42,865 bases of DNA, from assembly GCA_051883415.1 (NCBI GenBank), contig JBJETR010000044.1:1-42865 (forward strand). The letters are read 5' to 3'. Below are positions 24,239 to 32,506 of the stretch, in pieces. The position numbers were made by a program, and so were the translations under genes. Origin of the DNA: HGM11368 sp051883415. Its GTDB lineage: Bacteria > Bacillota > Clostridia > Christensenellales > UBA3700. The notes below the pieces were generated by a model that was given only the letters and a program-made list of their open reading frames with translations, did no database searches and was not told the origin of the DNA. The stretch's first letter is position 1; every line of letters begins with the position of its first letter.

Positions 24239-25753
24239 ATGGAAAAAATTGCGATAATAGATTTAGGATCGAATTCGCTCAGGCTTGTTTTGGTTGACAT
24301 TTTGGAAGGCGGTTATTTTACCGTTTTTGACGAACTCAAAGAGACGGTACGTCTAGCTCAAGATATGGAGCTGGACGGCTTTTTGCAACCTGCGAGAGTT
24401 ACCCAGACAATCAAAACGCTCAAAATGTTTAGAAGGCTATGCGATGCCAACAAGGTGACGCATATTTACGCTTATGCTACCGCGGCAGTGCGCAAAGCAA
24501 AAAATCAGAGGGGCTTTCTTGACGAAGTCCAAGCTACCACGGGCATCAAGTTGAGAGTACTTGACAGTGACGAAGAGGCTCAACTCGTGTATCAAGGCGT
24601 CATCAATTCTATGGACATTCCAAGAGGCGTCATCGTTGATATCGGCGGTGGCAGTACGCAGATAATATATTACAATCGCAAGAGCTTGTTGGCTCACGCC
24701 ACGTTGCCTATCGGCTCGGTGGTTTTGACGGACATGTTCAAGGATATGGAGCTATCTCCTGCCGAGAGAGCCGATAGAGTCGAGAAGTACGTATTGCAAG
24801 AGCTCGACAAGTACGATTGGCTCAAAGAGCTTTTGCCTGACACCAAGCTTATCGGTGTAGGCGGCGCCTTCCGCAACATCGGCAAGATAAGTAGAAAACT
24901 CAAAAAATATCCGCTAGACATGACGCACAATTACGTTGTTCCAATTGCCGAATTCAATAGTATCTACAACAATATCAAGACTCTCGACCTTGACAAAACT
25001 ATGAAAATCAAAGGTTTGTCCAGCGTAAGAGCCGATATTTTCCCTGCCGCTCTATCTGCAATCAAAGCCATAGCTACGTTTACCAATTCAGAGGAATTGG
25101 TGGTATCGGGCAGCGGACTTAGAGAGGGAACGATGTTCAAATACGCCGTGCCTTCCACCAACGAAAAGCCAATCAGCGACGTGCTTGGACACAGCATCTA
25201 TTCGCTACTCAACTTCTTTGGCGAGAATATCACGCATGCCGAGCAAGTTTACACTTTGTCTATTCAACTTTTCAAACAACTCAAAGTGTTGCACAAACTG
25301 CCAAGGGCATACGTCAAAGTATTGAGAACGGCGGCAATGTTGCACGACTGTGGCAATCATATCAAATATTACAATCACCACAAGCACTCCAACTATATCA
25401 TTCTCAACAGCAACCTATACGGCATTGCGCACAAAGACTTGGTAATGGCGGCTTTCGTGGCGTCAATGCACCGTAAGGGCGATATCGATACGGTTGAGTT
25501 TATGAAATATCGTGACATGCTTACCGAAGAGGACCTCGACGCAATACTCAAACTCGGCGTAATCGTAAGGATAGCCGAGAGTCTTGACAGAAGTATGAGT
25601 AGCGTCATCACCAATATCACGTGTGACGTGCTTGGCGACAGCGTAATTATGAAGACTGAGAGCGACGGCGACTGCTCGTTGGAAATCAAAGACGCAATGA
25701 CGGCTGTCAGCGACTTTAGAAGAGCTTATAAGAAGAATTTGCAAATATTGTAA
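24239..25753 (+). CDS. Ppx/GppA exopolyphosphatase/pppGpp phosphatase with HD domain
   Basis: 504-aa two-part enzyme. The N-terminal actin-like half has the phosphate loops IDLGSNSLRLVLV (7-19) and VIVDIGGGSTQI (about 123-134), as in exopolyphosphatase and guanosine pentaphosphate phosphatase. The C-terminal half (about 320-504) is HD-like, with H368-D369 (MLHDCGNHI) and more histidines in YYNHHKHSNY, as in long Ppx2/GppA proteins. It would regulate polyphosphate or the stringent-response alarmone. Single-gene unit: own promoter, GAGGTAGAGAG before the ATG, terminator right after the stop. Confidence 0.92.
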   Translation: MEKIAIIDLGSNSLRLVLVDILEGGYFTVFDELKETVRLAQDMELDGFLQPARVTQTIKTLKMFRRLCDANKVTHIYAYATAAVRKAKNQRGFLDEVQATTGIKLRVLDSDEEAQLVYQGVINSMDIPRGVIVDIGGGSTQIIYYNRKSLLAHATLPIGSVVLTDMFKDMELSPAERADRVEKYVLQELDKYDWLKELLPDTKLIGVGGAFRNIGKISRKLKKYPLDMTHNYVVPIAEFNSIYNNIKTLDLDKTMKIKGLSSVRADIFPAALSAIKAIATFTNSEELVVSGSGLREGTMFKYAVPSTNEKPISDVLGHSIYSLLNFFGENITHAEQVYTLSIQLFKQLKVLHKLPRAYVKVLRTAAMLHDCGNHIKYYNHHKHSNYIILNSNLYGIAHKDLVMAAFVASMHRKGDIDTVEFMKYRDMLTEEDLDAILKLGVIVRIAESLDRSMSSVITNITCDVLGDSVIMKTESDGDCSLEIKDAMTAVSDFRRAYKKNLQIL

Positions 25754-25771
25754 TTGCTAATACCAACACGG

Positions 25772-25795
25772 CGGACCGTAAGGTCCGTTTTGTTT
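25772..25795 (+). terminator. Terminator after the ppx/gppA-like gene
   Basis: CGGACC, GTAA loop, GGTCCG, then TTTTGTTT. Confidence 0.75.
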
Positions 25796-25841
25796 ACTAA
25801 AAAACCTCGCAAAAATAAATAAAAAAGCTATACAAAGCATA

Positions 25842-25870
25842 TTGATATAAACGAAAAAATATGCTAAAAT
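25842..25870 (+). promoter_or_regulatory. Promoter of the sel1-maf-mreB-like operon
   Basis: TTGATA (25842-25847), 17-bp spacer, TAAAAT (25865-25870) with an extended TG before the -10. The string AAATATGCTAAAAT is the same as in the promoter of the DNA glycosylase at 38911. Confidence 0.7.
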
Positions 25871-25900
25871 AATAATATTATAAATACAAGTAGGTTGTGT

Positions 25901-27583
25901 ATGGACGTAAAAAAGATTACCAAAGCTGCAAAAAAAGACGGAAAAGCAGGCTTGTTGCTTGCAAGAATGTACAATGAAGGCGTAGGTGTACCCCAAAGTG
26001 ACATCAAGGGGTTAAAGCTTGCTATCAAAGCTTCTAAGACCAATCCTGAGGCTTGCAATTTCGTTGCTTACAGTTATCTGCAAGGATACGGCGTGCCTGT
26101 CAGCCTCAAAAAAGCCGAAGAGTACTATCTCAAAGGCGTCAAGGCAGAAGACGGACTTGCCGAGTACAGCCTCGGCGTAATGTACAGCAGTGGTATTTTG
26201 GGTAAAAAGGGTAGAAAAAAGGAAAATATCGCCGACGAGTATTTTGACAAAGCCAAAGCCAAGAACAACTGCTACAGCTTGTTCCAAGAAGGTATGCGAC
26301 TCGAGCAAGATTCCAAGAGGATGCTCAAGGACAAGTCCGCAACAGATAATAGGGCATACGCTATCTTATTGCAAAAGGACGCAATACGTAAATTTGCTCA
26401 GTCAGCCAAAAGCGGATGCCAAAACGCACAGCTTGCACTAGCTATCAAGTACATCAAGGGTGACGGCATTAGGGCAGACTATGACAAAGCGTGGGGCTTC
26501 CTCAACAAGATAGACGAAAGAGTTTTGCCTATGGCAAGCTACTGCAAGGGATATATGTATGATCTGGGACTTGGCGTAGAGCAAGACTATTGGAAGGCAT
26601 ACGAGTATTACCTTCAAGCGCACAAGGAGGGCGTCGTTCAAGCTACGGTTGCACTCGGAGTATGCGCATTGAGCGGTTTTGGTTGCGACCAAGATTATCC
26701 TACTGCCATTGCCTATTTCAAAGAAGCTGCGGAGCGTCACAACCCTATCGCAATGTACTATATCGGTATAATTTGTGCCGAGGGCTTAGGCGTAGACAAA
26801 GACCTTGCTAAGGCGGAGAAATATCTTATGAGTGCTGCGGAGGCAGAATATACTCCTGCTTATTTCCAACTTGGCAAATTGTGCGACAAGTCAATTCATG
26901 AAGACAACAACAAGCCTGACAAGTGTTTTGAATACTATTCTAAGGCTGTGGAAGCGGGCTATGAAGAAGCCAAGGCGGGACTTGCGGGCTGTTACCTTAC
27001 GGGTGCGGGCGTAACGCAAGACAACGACAAGGCTTATAGAGAGATGAGCGAGCTTGCTCAACAGGGCAACGCCGACGCAATGTACGCTTTGGGCAATTGG
27101 TACCTCGAAGGACAGTGCGGTCTAGCTCAAGATATCGACACGGCAATCAAGTTTTATATGCAATCGGCAGAGGCGGGCAACGCTCGTGCAACGAGCATTT
27201 TGTTCAAGATATACGAAGAAGGTTTGGCAGGCATAGAAAAGGATCCTATCAAAGCCTTTGAATGGAAGGTCAATCTCGGCAAGTGCGGAGATAGCAAAGT
27301 TTACTTCGATTTGGCTAAGGCTTACGAGAGCGGCGTCAAGGGCATCGTAGAGGCTGACGGCGAGATGGCTGCATATTGGTACGCTAAGTGCACCAGAGAG
27401 AGCGAAGATAAAGATCAGAGAGAAAAGTCCGCCAACAAATTGTCCAAGTTTGCCAAGGATATGGACGGCAATTGGGACTTCAAAGAATTGGTGGTAAGAA
27501 GAGACAAAGCCAAGCTCAAAGAACTCAAGAGAAACAAAGGCAAAAAAGCCAAGATAGAGACGGAGGAGGTAGCCGAGGCGTAA
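25901..27583 (+). CDS. Sel1-like repeat protein
   Basis: 560-aa protein made almost entirely of Sel1-like (TPR-related) alpha-alpha repeats of about 36 residues, with repeated GxGVxxDxxKAxxYxxxA patterns (for example YDLGLGVEQDYWKAYEYY and CAEGLGVDKDLAKAEKYL). About a dozen copies are visible from residue 15 to 510. It ends in a lysine-rich tail. No signal peptide, so a cytosolic scaffold. The ATG at 25901 is preferred over the TTG two codons earlier. It leads the operon with maf and the mreB-like gene; by analogy with Sel1 proteins it may assemble an envelope or division complex, which is inference. Confidence 0.88.
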   Translation: MDVKKITKAAKKDGKAGLLLARMYNEGVGVPQSDIKGLKLAIKASKTNPEACNFVAYSYLQGYGVPVSLKKAEEYYLKGVKAEDGLAEYSLGVMYSSGILGKKGRKKENIADEYFDKAKAKNNCYSLFQEGMRLEQDSKRMLKDKSATDNRAYAILLQKDAIRKFAQSAKSGCQNAQLALAIKYIKGDGIRADYDKAWGFLNKIDERVLPMASYCKGYMYDLGLGVEQDYWKAYEYYLQAHKEGVVQATVALGVCALSGFGCDQDYPTAIAYFKEAAERHNPIAMYYIGIICAEGLGVDKDLAKAEKYLMSAAEAEYTPAYFQLGKLCDKSIHEDNNKPDKCFEYYSKAVEAGYEEAKAGLAGCYLTGAGVTQDNDKAYREMSELAQQGNADAMYALGNWYLEGQCGLAQDIDTAIKFYMQSAEAGNARATSILFKIYEEGLAGIEKDPIKAFEWKVNLGKCGDSKVYFDLAKAYESGVKGIVEADGEMAAYWYAKCTRESEDKDQREKSANKLSKFAKDMDGNWDFKELVVRRDKAKLKELKRNKGKKAKIETEEVAEA

Positions 27584-27584
27584 T

Positions 27585-28148
27585 ATGCGGATAATTTTGG
27601 CGTCCAAGTCACCTCGCAGAAAAGAGCTGATGAGCACCGTCTTTGAAGACGTGCAAGTGGTGACTAAGGATGTTGAAGAAAGATGCTCATACGTGCGACC
27701 TAGCAAAATCGTCACTTATCTTGCCAACGTCAAGATGGCTGATATAGACAGGCTCTATCCCGATGCGTGTGTGGTCAGCGGAGATACTATAGTATATTAC
27801 GACGGCAAGGTCTACGGCAAGCCCCACACCAAAGAGATTGCAAGGCGTTACCTTAGAGAGCTTAGCGGAAGAAGACACGGAGTTTACACGGGCGTATGCG
27901 TGTCCTATCGAGGTGAAAGGGTGGTGTTTTACGTCAAGTCCACCGTCAAATTCAAGTGCTTGAGCGATAGTCAAATAGACGAATATATCGATACCTGCAA
28001 CCCTCTGGACAAAGCGGGTGCGTACGGCATACAGGACGAGCAAGTGGTAGAAAGCTTTAGCGGTAGTTATTCCAACATAATAGGTTTGCCGATAGAGAAG
28101 GTCAAAGAGGTAATCGAAGTATTGGAGAAAAAGTATGAAAATGGCTGA
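27585..28148 (+). CDS. maf: Maf-like nucleoside triphosphate pyrophosphatase
   Basis: Maf/YhdE-type house-cleaning enzyme (187 aa) that hydrolyses non-canonical or dTTP/UTP-type nucleotides to the monophosphate. N-terminal LASKSPRRKELM (5-16), SGDTIVYYDGKVYGKP with the catalytic aspartate, and DKAGAYGIQ are all present. Starts one base after the sel1 stop (TAATATG) and overlaps the mreB-like gene by 14 bp. maf lies beside mreB and min genes in Bacillus and many Firmicutes, so the location is conserved. Confidence 0.95.
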   Translation: MRIILASKSPRRKELMSTVFEDVQVVTKDVEERCSYVRPSKIVTYLANVKMADIDRLYPDACVVSGDTIVYYDGKVYGKPHTKEIARRYLRELSGRRHGVYTGVCVSYRGERVVFYVKSTVKFKCLSDSQIDEYIDTCNPLDKAGAYGIQDEQVVESFSGSYSNIIGLPIEKVKEVIEVLEKKYENG

Positions 28149-29139
28149 ATTGGTCATAGATATTGGCACAAAGTTTATAACGATAAGCCAAAAAGGCAAA
28201 GGCATTGTACTCAAGGAACCTTGCGTAGCTTTAGTTGAGGGACGCAGGGGAAAACACGTATTGGTCGAGTGCGGTCGAGGTGCTATAGGTGGCAAAACGA
28301 GCGAAAACCAACAGATAATCTTCCCTGTCAAGGGCGGGATAATTTTGCATGAAAACGCCTTTGTGCTGATGATGCGCAACTTTATCAACAGACTCGTTGC
28401 CCCAAGACCGATTTTCCGTCAGCCACTCAAAGCCATTGCTTGCATATCGTGTGGGCTCACCAATACCGAAAAAGAACAAATCGAAAAGTGCCTTATCAAG
28501 GCGGGAGTGAGAGAAGTCATCATTCTCGAATCTCCTATCGCCGTTGCGGCAAGCGTTGACGACTCTTCTACCCAATTCGTAGTGGACGTGGGGGCAAGCA
28601 AGAGCGAAGTGGCTATCGTGTCACCAAGCGGAATAATCAGCGGCTGCAGCGTCAATATAGGCGGAGATACGTTCAACCAGGCAATCGTAGATTATATCAC
28701 CGACACCAAGCGTTGTCGTATGCCTATCGCCTATGCCGAGAAGGCAAAAAAGCAAGTTGGCTCGCTATACGAGAACGACCTTACTTGCATCAATATGGAA
28801 TTGCAAGAGATTGGCACCAACCGTATTTTTGAATACAAAATCACGGCAAAGGATATCAAAAATGCGATAGAAGAGCAAGTAGCCAAGTTGGTCGAAGTAA
28901 TATACAATCTTAGCTTTCAAATCCCCGAAAATTGTGCGCAAGAGGTGTATCTCAACGGCATAACTCTATCGGGTGGTTGTGCGGTTTTTCCGGGGCTTAG
29001 CGAGTACATAGCTATGGCAATGGAGATGAAAGTCAACGTTTCGAGCGATCCTTCCAACGATATAGTCAAGGGAGGGATGACCTTTTTGGAGCATAGAGAA
29101 AAGTTGAGCAGAGTACTCAACGTAGGAAGCCTAAACTAA
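28135..29139 (+). CDS. Divergent MreB/Mbl-like actin homologue
   Basis: 334-aa actin-fold protein in the usual mreB place after maf. Matches to MreB: phosphate loop 1 IDIGT (8-12) with KGKGIVLKEP; IGGDTFNQAIVDYI; adenosine motif ITLSGGCAVFPGLSEYIA (about 281-298). Phosphate loop 2, normally DIGGGTT, reads DVGASKSEVAIVS, losing the glycines and threonine that hold ATP. No mreC, mreD or rodA follows, and a terminator closes the operon. It is either a specialised paralogue or the only, highly diverged MreB. The ATG at 28135 is chosen because GGAG stands seven bases before it. Confidence 0.8.
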   Translation: MKMAELVIDIGTKFITISQKGKGIVLKEPCVALVEGRRGKHVLVECGRGAIGGKTSENQQIIFPVKGGIILHENAFVLMMRNFINRLVAPRPIFRQPLKAIACISCGLTNTEKEQIEKCLIKAGVREVIILESPIAVAASVDDSSTQFVVDVGASKSEVAIVSPSGIISGCSVNIGGDTFNQAIVDYITDTKRCRMPIAYAEKAKKQVGSLYENDLTCINMELQEIGTNRIFEYKITAKDIKNAIEEQVAKLVEVIYNLSFQIPENCAQEVYLNGITLSGGCAVFPGLSEYIAMAMEMKVNVSSDPSNDIVKGGMTFLEHREKLSRVLNVGSLN

Positions 29140-29173
29140 AGGTAGGGACAGGACGATATTATCGAATTTTGAC

Positions 29174-29202
29174 ACGGCGTAGCGATACGCCGTATTTTTT
29201 TT
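29174..29202 (+). terminator. Terminator of the sel1-maf-mreB-like operon
   Basis: ACGGCGTA, GCGA loop, TACGCCGT followed by T8. It separates the mreB-like gene from minD, which are joined in Bacillus. Confidence 0.85.
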
Positions 29203-29324
29203 GACAAACTTAGTTGTTTTGCTACCAAAATAGCAATAATTCTCTATATACGAAAATTTATAATGTTTTTATACGGCATAGAGTGCGCAAGTCGTGCTTT
29301 TAGCCGTGCGTATGAGGAGTAAGT

Positions 29325-30119
29325 ATGGCAAGAAAAATCGTATTGACTTCCGGCAAGGGCGGAGTGGGCAAGACTAGTATCAGCGCATCGCTAGGTATAA
29401 GCCTTGCTAATCGCAACAATAGGTGCCTCATCATAGACGCCGACGTCGGACTAAATAATCTCGACGTAGTTATGGGCGTAGAGAACCAACTAGTATACGA
29501 CATGGCGGACGTAATAGCGGGCAAATGCACCATATCCAATGCTTTGATACAAGATAGGTACAATGCAGGACTGTACATTTTGCCATCGTCGCACGCTTTC
29601 AACGACGTACAAGTATCGGCGGCGGAATTCCGCAATCTTATCTCTCGTCTGGAGGATAGCTTTGACTTTATTCTCATAGACTGTCCGGCAGGCATAGACG
29701 TAGGCTTTCACAGGGCGGTGAGCGGAGCTGACGAAGCGATAGTCGTCACTACGCCTCATATATCCGCCATCAGGGACGGCGACAAAGTGCTGTCAATGCT
29801 AGCTAGCTACGGACTCAATAGCGTTAGCGTAATAGTCAATCGAGTTAGAGGCGACCTGGTATTGCAAGGCAATATGATGAGTGCAGAGGATATTGCTAAG
29901 GTTTTGCGATATCCGCTTATAGGAGTCGTGCCCGAGGACGACAACCTTACCATATATTCTCAGTTAGGTAGAATAGGACTCAACGCACATCAGTCGAGAA
30001 TAGCCGTCGACCTAATAGCCGACAATATTCTCAATGGCAAAATTCGTCTATACGATCCGACTTTGCGTTATAGAGGCTTGATGGGAAAACTCAAGATGTG
30101 GTTGGAGAAGAGTATATGA
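29325..30119 (+). CDS. minD: Septum-site determining ATPase MinD
   Basis: 264-aa deviant-Walker ATPase that sets the division site by cycling on the membrane. Deviant P-loop SGKGGVGKT (9-17), DADVGLNNLDVVMG and LIDCPAGID, all MinD-type. The C-terminus has the amphipathic membrane-targeting helix (LMGKLKMWLEKSI). GAGGAG precedes the ATG. Overlaps minE by 4 bp. minC, which normally precedes minD and makes the actual FtsZ inhibitor, is not in this window. Confidence 0.96.
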   Translation: MARKIVLTSGKGGVGKTSISASLGISLANRNNRCLIIDADVGLNNLDVVMGVENQLVYDMADVIAGKCTISNALIQDRYNAGLYILPSSHAFNDVQVSAAEFRNLISRLEDSFDFILIDCPAGIDVGFHRAVSGADEAIVVTTPHISAIRDGDKVLSMLASYGLNSVSVIVNRVRGDLVLQGNMMSAEDIAKVLRYPLIGVVPEDDNLTIYSQLGRIGLNAHQSRIAVDLIADNILNGKIRLYDPTLRYRGLMGKLKMWLEKSI

Positions 30120-30352
30120 ACAACAAAAATCAAGCGCTCAATAGACTAAAAAAAGTATTGTTGCAAGACAAAGTTCATTCCTACGAAGGCTTTTTGAGAG
30201 TTATCAAGGGCGACGTGTATACGTTGATGAGCTGTTATATGACTATCAAAGAACCTATCGAGGTAGACTTTGACGTAGACGAAGAGGGCGATTGTAATTT
30301 TTGCATCAAGATCAAAGCCTCCAATCTCAAAAGTCCAAAAACTATGATTTAG
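30116..30352 (+). CDS. minE: Cell division topological specificity factor MinE
   Basis: 78-aa MinE. The order fits: N-terminal anti-MinCD helix (ALNRLKKVLLQDK), then GFLRVIKGDVYTLMSCYM and a beta-rich C-terminal dimerisation part (EVDFDVDEEGDCNFCIKIKAS). The ATG at 30116 overlaps the minD TGA (ATGA), and an earlier in-frame start inside minD is unlikely. With MinD it should form an oscillator; the partner MinC is elsewhere or absent. Confidence 0.85.
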   Translation: MNNKNQALNRLKKVLLQDKVHSYEGFLRVIKGDVYTLMSCYMTIKEPIEVDFDVDEEGDCNFCIKIKASNLKSPKTMI

Positions 30353-30421
30353 CTGTCAAAGTTTAGGTATATTGCTCTTTCGTAACTCATAGATTGTACT
30401 ATCCTAATAGAGAGGTGCAAT

Positions 30422-30601
30422 ATGAAATACGATGAAAATCAAGCCGTACAGTCGGTTAGCTATCCCAACGAAAACGTGCTTAGGCGTACCACTATCAAAA
30501 AGAAAGTCAAGCTACTTGACGTGCTTGTTGTGCAGTCCATACTTTGCGTAGCCGTTAGTTGCGGACTTATCATATCACGCTTGCTCATGACCATTCTTTG
30601 A
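30422..30601 (+). CDS. 59-residue single-pass membrane protein (spoIVFA position)
   Basis: Short gene, below usual length cut-offs, that I consider real. ATG at 30422 after GAGAGGTG, 59 codons, stop TGA at 30599-30601. Residues 1-34 are polar and basic (RRTTIKKKVK at 25-34), and 36-59 form one hydrophobic helix (DVLVVQSILCVAVSCGLII) that ends almost at the C-terminus: a cytosolic head with a membrane anchor. It lies between minE and the SpoIVFB-like protease, where Bacillus has spoIVFA, and its TGA overlaps the protease's TTG start. No sequence similarity to SpoIVFA is visible; a regulator of the protease is an inference from position. Confidence 0.65.
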   Translation: MKYDENQAVQSVSYPNENVLRRTTIKKKVKLLDVLVVQSILCVAVSCGLIISRLLMTIL

Positions 30602-31482
30602 GATTCAGATTTAGTCCGCTATTCCTAATACTTCTCGCATTCTACGCATTGACGGGGCAACTATATATGCTTATCGGCTACATGATAAGCATATTTATGC
30701 ACGAATTGGCGCACGAGCGGACGGCAAGCTGGCGAGGATACAAAACCTTATCAATCACGCTTATGCCTTTTGGCGGGGTAATGGAGTCGCAAGAGTGCTA
30801 TCACGGTAGGGACAATATCATCATATCCCTCGCAGGTCCTATATTCAATTTTTGCATAGCGATATGCGTAGTTGCAGCGTGGTGGTTATTGCCGTCATGC
30901 TACGTATACACACTCGATATTTGTATAGCCAACGTGACTATGGGGGCAATCAACCTATTGCCTCTATATCCGTTGGACGGATACAGGATTGTCACGGCGT
31001 GGTCCAAAAACAAGCTTAGAGCAGTCAAAATAATCAAGATTGCTACTCTCGTATCGGGGGTGGTAATCTTCGGACTAGGTATAGCAACCTTATTTTTTGC
31101 CCCTAACCTCTCTATATGCGTTATGGGACTTTTTTTATTTTTCGGAGCAATCGGCAATAGTGAAAACGAGGTTATCGGCTGTACCTCTCAATCAAGCTTT
31201 ATTTTCAAAAATTGTCGACACGGTTTGAGAAAAACGACTTTTTTGATATCTGAAGAGGCTCAACTTTTTAGGTGTATAGCCTTGATGAATAATCGAGAAT
31301 ACGTCACCTTTGAGGTGATTGACGACAAGGGAAAAATTTTGTGCACCCTCACCGAAAATCAAGTGAGAGAGCTGTGTAGCGTCGTCGATACGGATACTAC
31401 GCTCAAAGATTGTCTTAACAAAGCAACGCCTCGTAAGGCTGACGATGACTTTTTTGATTTTTTTGACTCTAATATTATATAA
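30598..31482 (+). CDS. SpoIVFB-like M50 intramembrane metalloprotease
   Basis: Site-2-protease family zinc enzyme (294 aa) in the membrane. HELAH (35-39) carries zinc ligands H35 and H39 with E36 catalytic; D127 in NLLPLYPLDG gives the third ligand. About six helices, then a cytosolic tail from 190 that resembles a CBS-like domain. I set the start at TTG 30598 (the protein then begins MRFRFSPLF, like SpoIVFB proteins), overlapping the previous stop (TTGA); the longest frame from 30559 would overlap the 59-aa gene more. In Bacillus this protease releases pro-sigma-K; here the target is unknown, and sporulation is not shown by this window. Confidence 0.88.
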   Translation: MRFRFSPLFLILLAFYALTGQLYMLIGYMISIFMHELAHERTASWRGYKTLSITLMPFGGVMESQECYHGRDNIIISLAGPIFNFCIAICVVAAWWLLPSCYVYTLDICIANVTMGAINLLPLYPLDGYRIVTAWSKNKLRAVKIIKIATLVSGVVIFGLGIATLFFAPNLSICVMGLFLFFGAIGNSENEVIGCTSQSSFIFKNCRHGLRKTTFLISEEAQLFRCIALMNNREYVTFEVIDDKGKILCTLTENQVRELCSVVDTDTTLKDCLNKATPRKADDDFFDFFDSNII

Positions 31483-31498
31483 AAAATTACGCTAATAC

Positions 31499-31527
31499 TT
31501 GAAAATAGCATAATATTTTGTTAGAAT
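31499..31527 (+). promoter_or_regulatory. Promoter of glcK and the radical-SAM/rng operon
   Basis: TTGAAA (31499-31504), 17-bp spacer, TAGAAT (31522-31527). Confidence 0.7.
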
Positions 31528-31558
31528 ATACTTGAATAAAATTTGTGAGGACATCATT

Positions 31559-32506
31559 ATGATATTTGCAGGCGTAGACGTGGGCGGTACCAATATCAAG
31601 ATAGGGCTTGTCGACGAGAGTGGCAAGATTATCATCAGTTCGTCGTTTAAGACGGGTTCGGAGAGACCTTTTGAAGAGGTTGCGGAGGACATCATCGTCA
31701 ATTTGCATGCGTTGTGTTCCAAAGCCGAGGTCAATTTCAAACAGCTCGGCGGTATAGGTATAGGTATACCCGGCACCGTCGACACAGCCAAAGGCAAGGT
31801 TGTAGCGGCAGCCAATATCGGTTGGTATGACGTGGATATAGCCGACTATCTATCTACGGCTACGGGACTAAAATGCGTTGCGGGCAACGATGCCAACTGC
31901 GCCGCTCTCGGAGAGTATAAGTACGCCAACGCCAAGGGATATCGCAATATCGTATTTATCACCCTCGGCACGGGTATAGGTTCGGGTATAGTCATAGACG
32001 GCAAGCTTTTCTCGGGCATGGGAAGTGCGGGAGCAGAAGCGGGACATTTGATTTTAGTATACGACGGAGAGCCTTGCAACTGTGGCAACAAGGGTTGTTG
32101 GGAGAGATATGCTTCGGCTACCGCCCTTATCAACCAGACTCGCAAGGCAGCCGAAGAAGCTCCTAACAGTATTCTCGGCAGACTAGTGGCTAGCGAAGGA
32201 AAAATCAACGGCAAGACGGCTTTTATTGCCAAAGAAAAGGGTTGTCCCGTTGCCAGCCAAGTGATAGAGCAATACTTGCATTACATAGGTGCGGGGCTCA
32301 TTTCGCTCGGCAATATTCTTCACCCCGAGGCGTTCGTCATCGGTGGAGGAATCTCGCATGAAGGCGAGCATATCTTCCAACCTATCCAAGCACAACTTGA
32401 CGAATATCTCGAGAAGAGCGGTTTCTTGCCTCATATAGAAGTGATGAGAGCAAGCCTCGGCAACAGTGCCGGACTTTTGGGTGCGGCTTCTTTGGTGATG
32501 CAATGA
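31559..32506 (+). CDS. glcK: ROK-family glucokinase
   Basis: Cytosolic sugar kinase (315 aa) that phosphorylates glucose with ATP. DVGGTNIKIGLV is the phosphate loop, and the ROK zinc site CNCGNKGCWE is present, with EAGHLILVYDG just before it. The ATG at 31559, eight bases after GAGG, is preferred to a TTG 27 nt upstream. Its stop overlaps the start of the radical SAM gene by 4 bp (ATGA). The link of a glycolytic gene with the next three RNA/radical genes looks like shared transcription, not shared function. Confidence 0.93.
   Translation: MIFAGVDVGGTNIKIGLVDESGKIIISSSFKTGSERPFEEVAEDIIVNLHALCSKAEVNFKQLGGIGIGIPGTVDTAKGKVVAAANIGWYDVDIADYLSTATGLKCVAGNDANCAALGEYKYANAKGYRNIVFITLGTGIGSGIVIDGKLFSGMGSAGAEAGHLILVYDGEPCNCGNKGCWERYASATALINQTRKAAEEAPNSILGRLVASEGKINGKTAFIAKEKGCPVASQVIEQYLHYIGAGLISLGNILHPEAFVIGGGISHEGEHIFQPIQAQLDEYLEKSGFLPHIEVMRASLGNSAGLLGAASLVMQ

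Noticed and set aside
25901..27583. DNA repeats in the sel1 gene as a possible CRISPR or tandem array
   Set aside because: The periodicity follows the protein repeat, and the DNA copies are too different for a repeat array.
29201..29264. minD promoter (TTGACA at 29201 or TATAAT at 29259)
   Set aside because: Neither box has a partner at acceptable spacing, so I could not define the promoter.
30422..31482. Evidence for sporulation from the SpoIVFB-like protease
   Set aside because: M50 proteases of this type occur in non-sporulating bacteria too, and no other sporulation gene is in the window.
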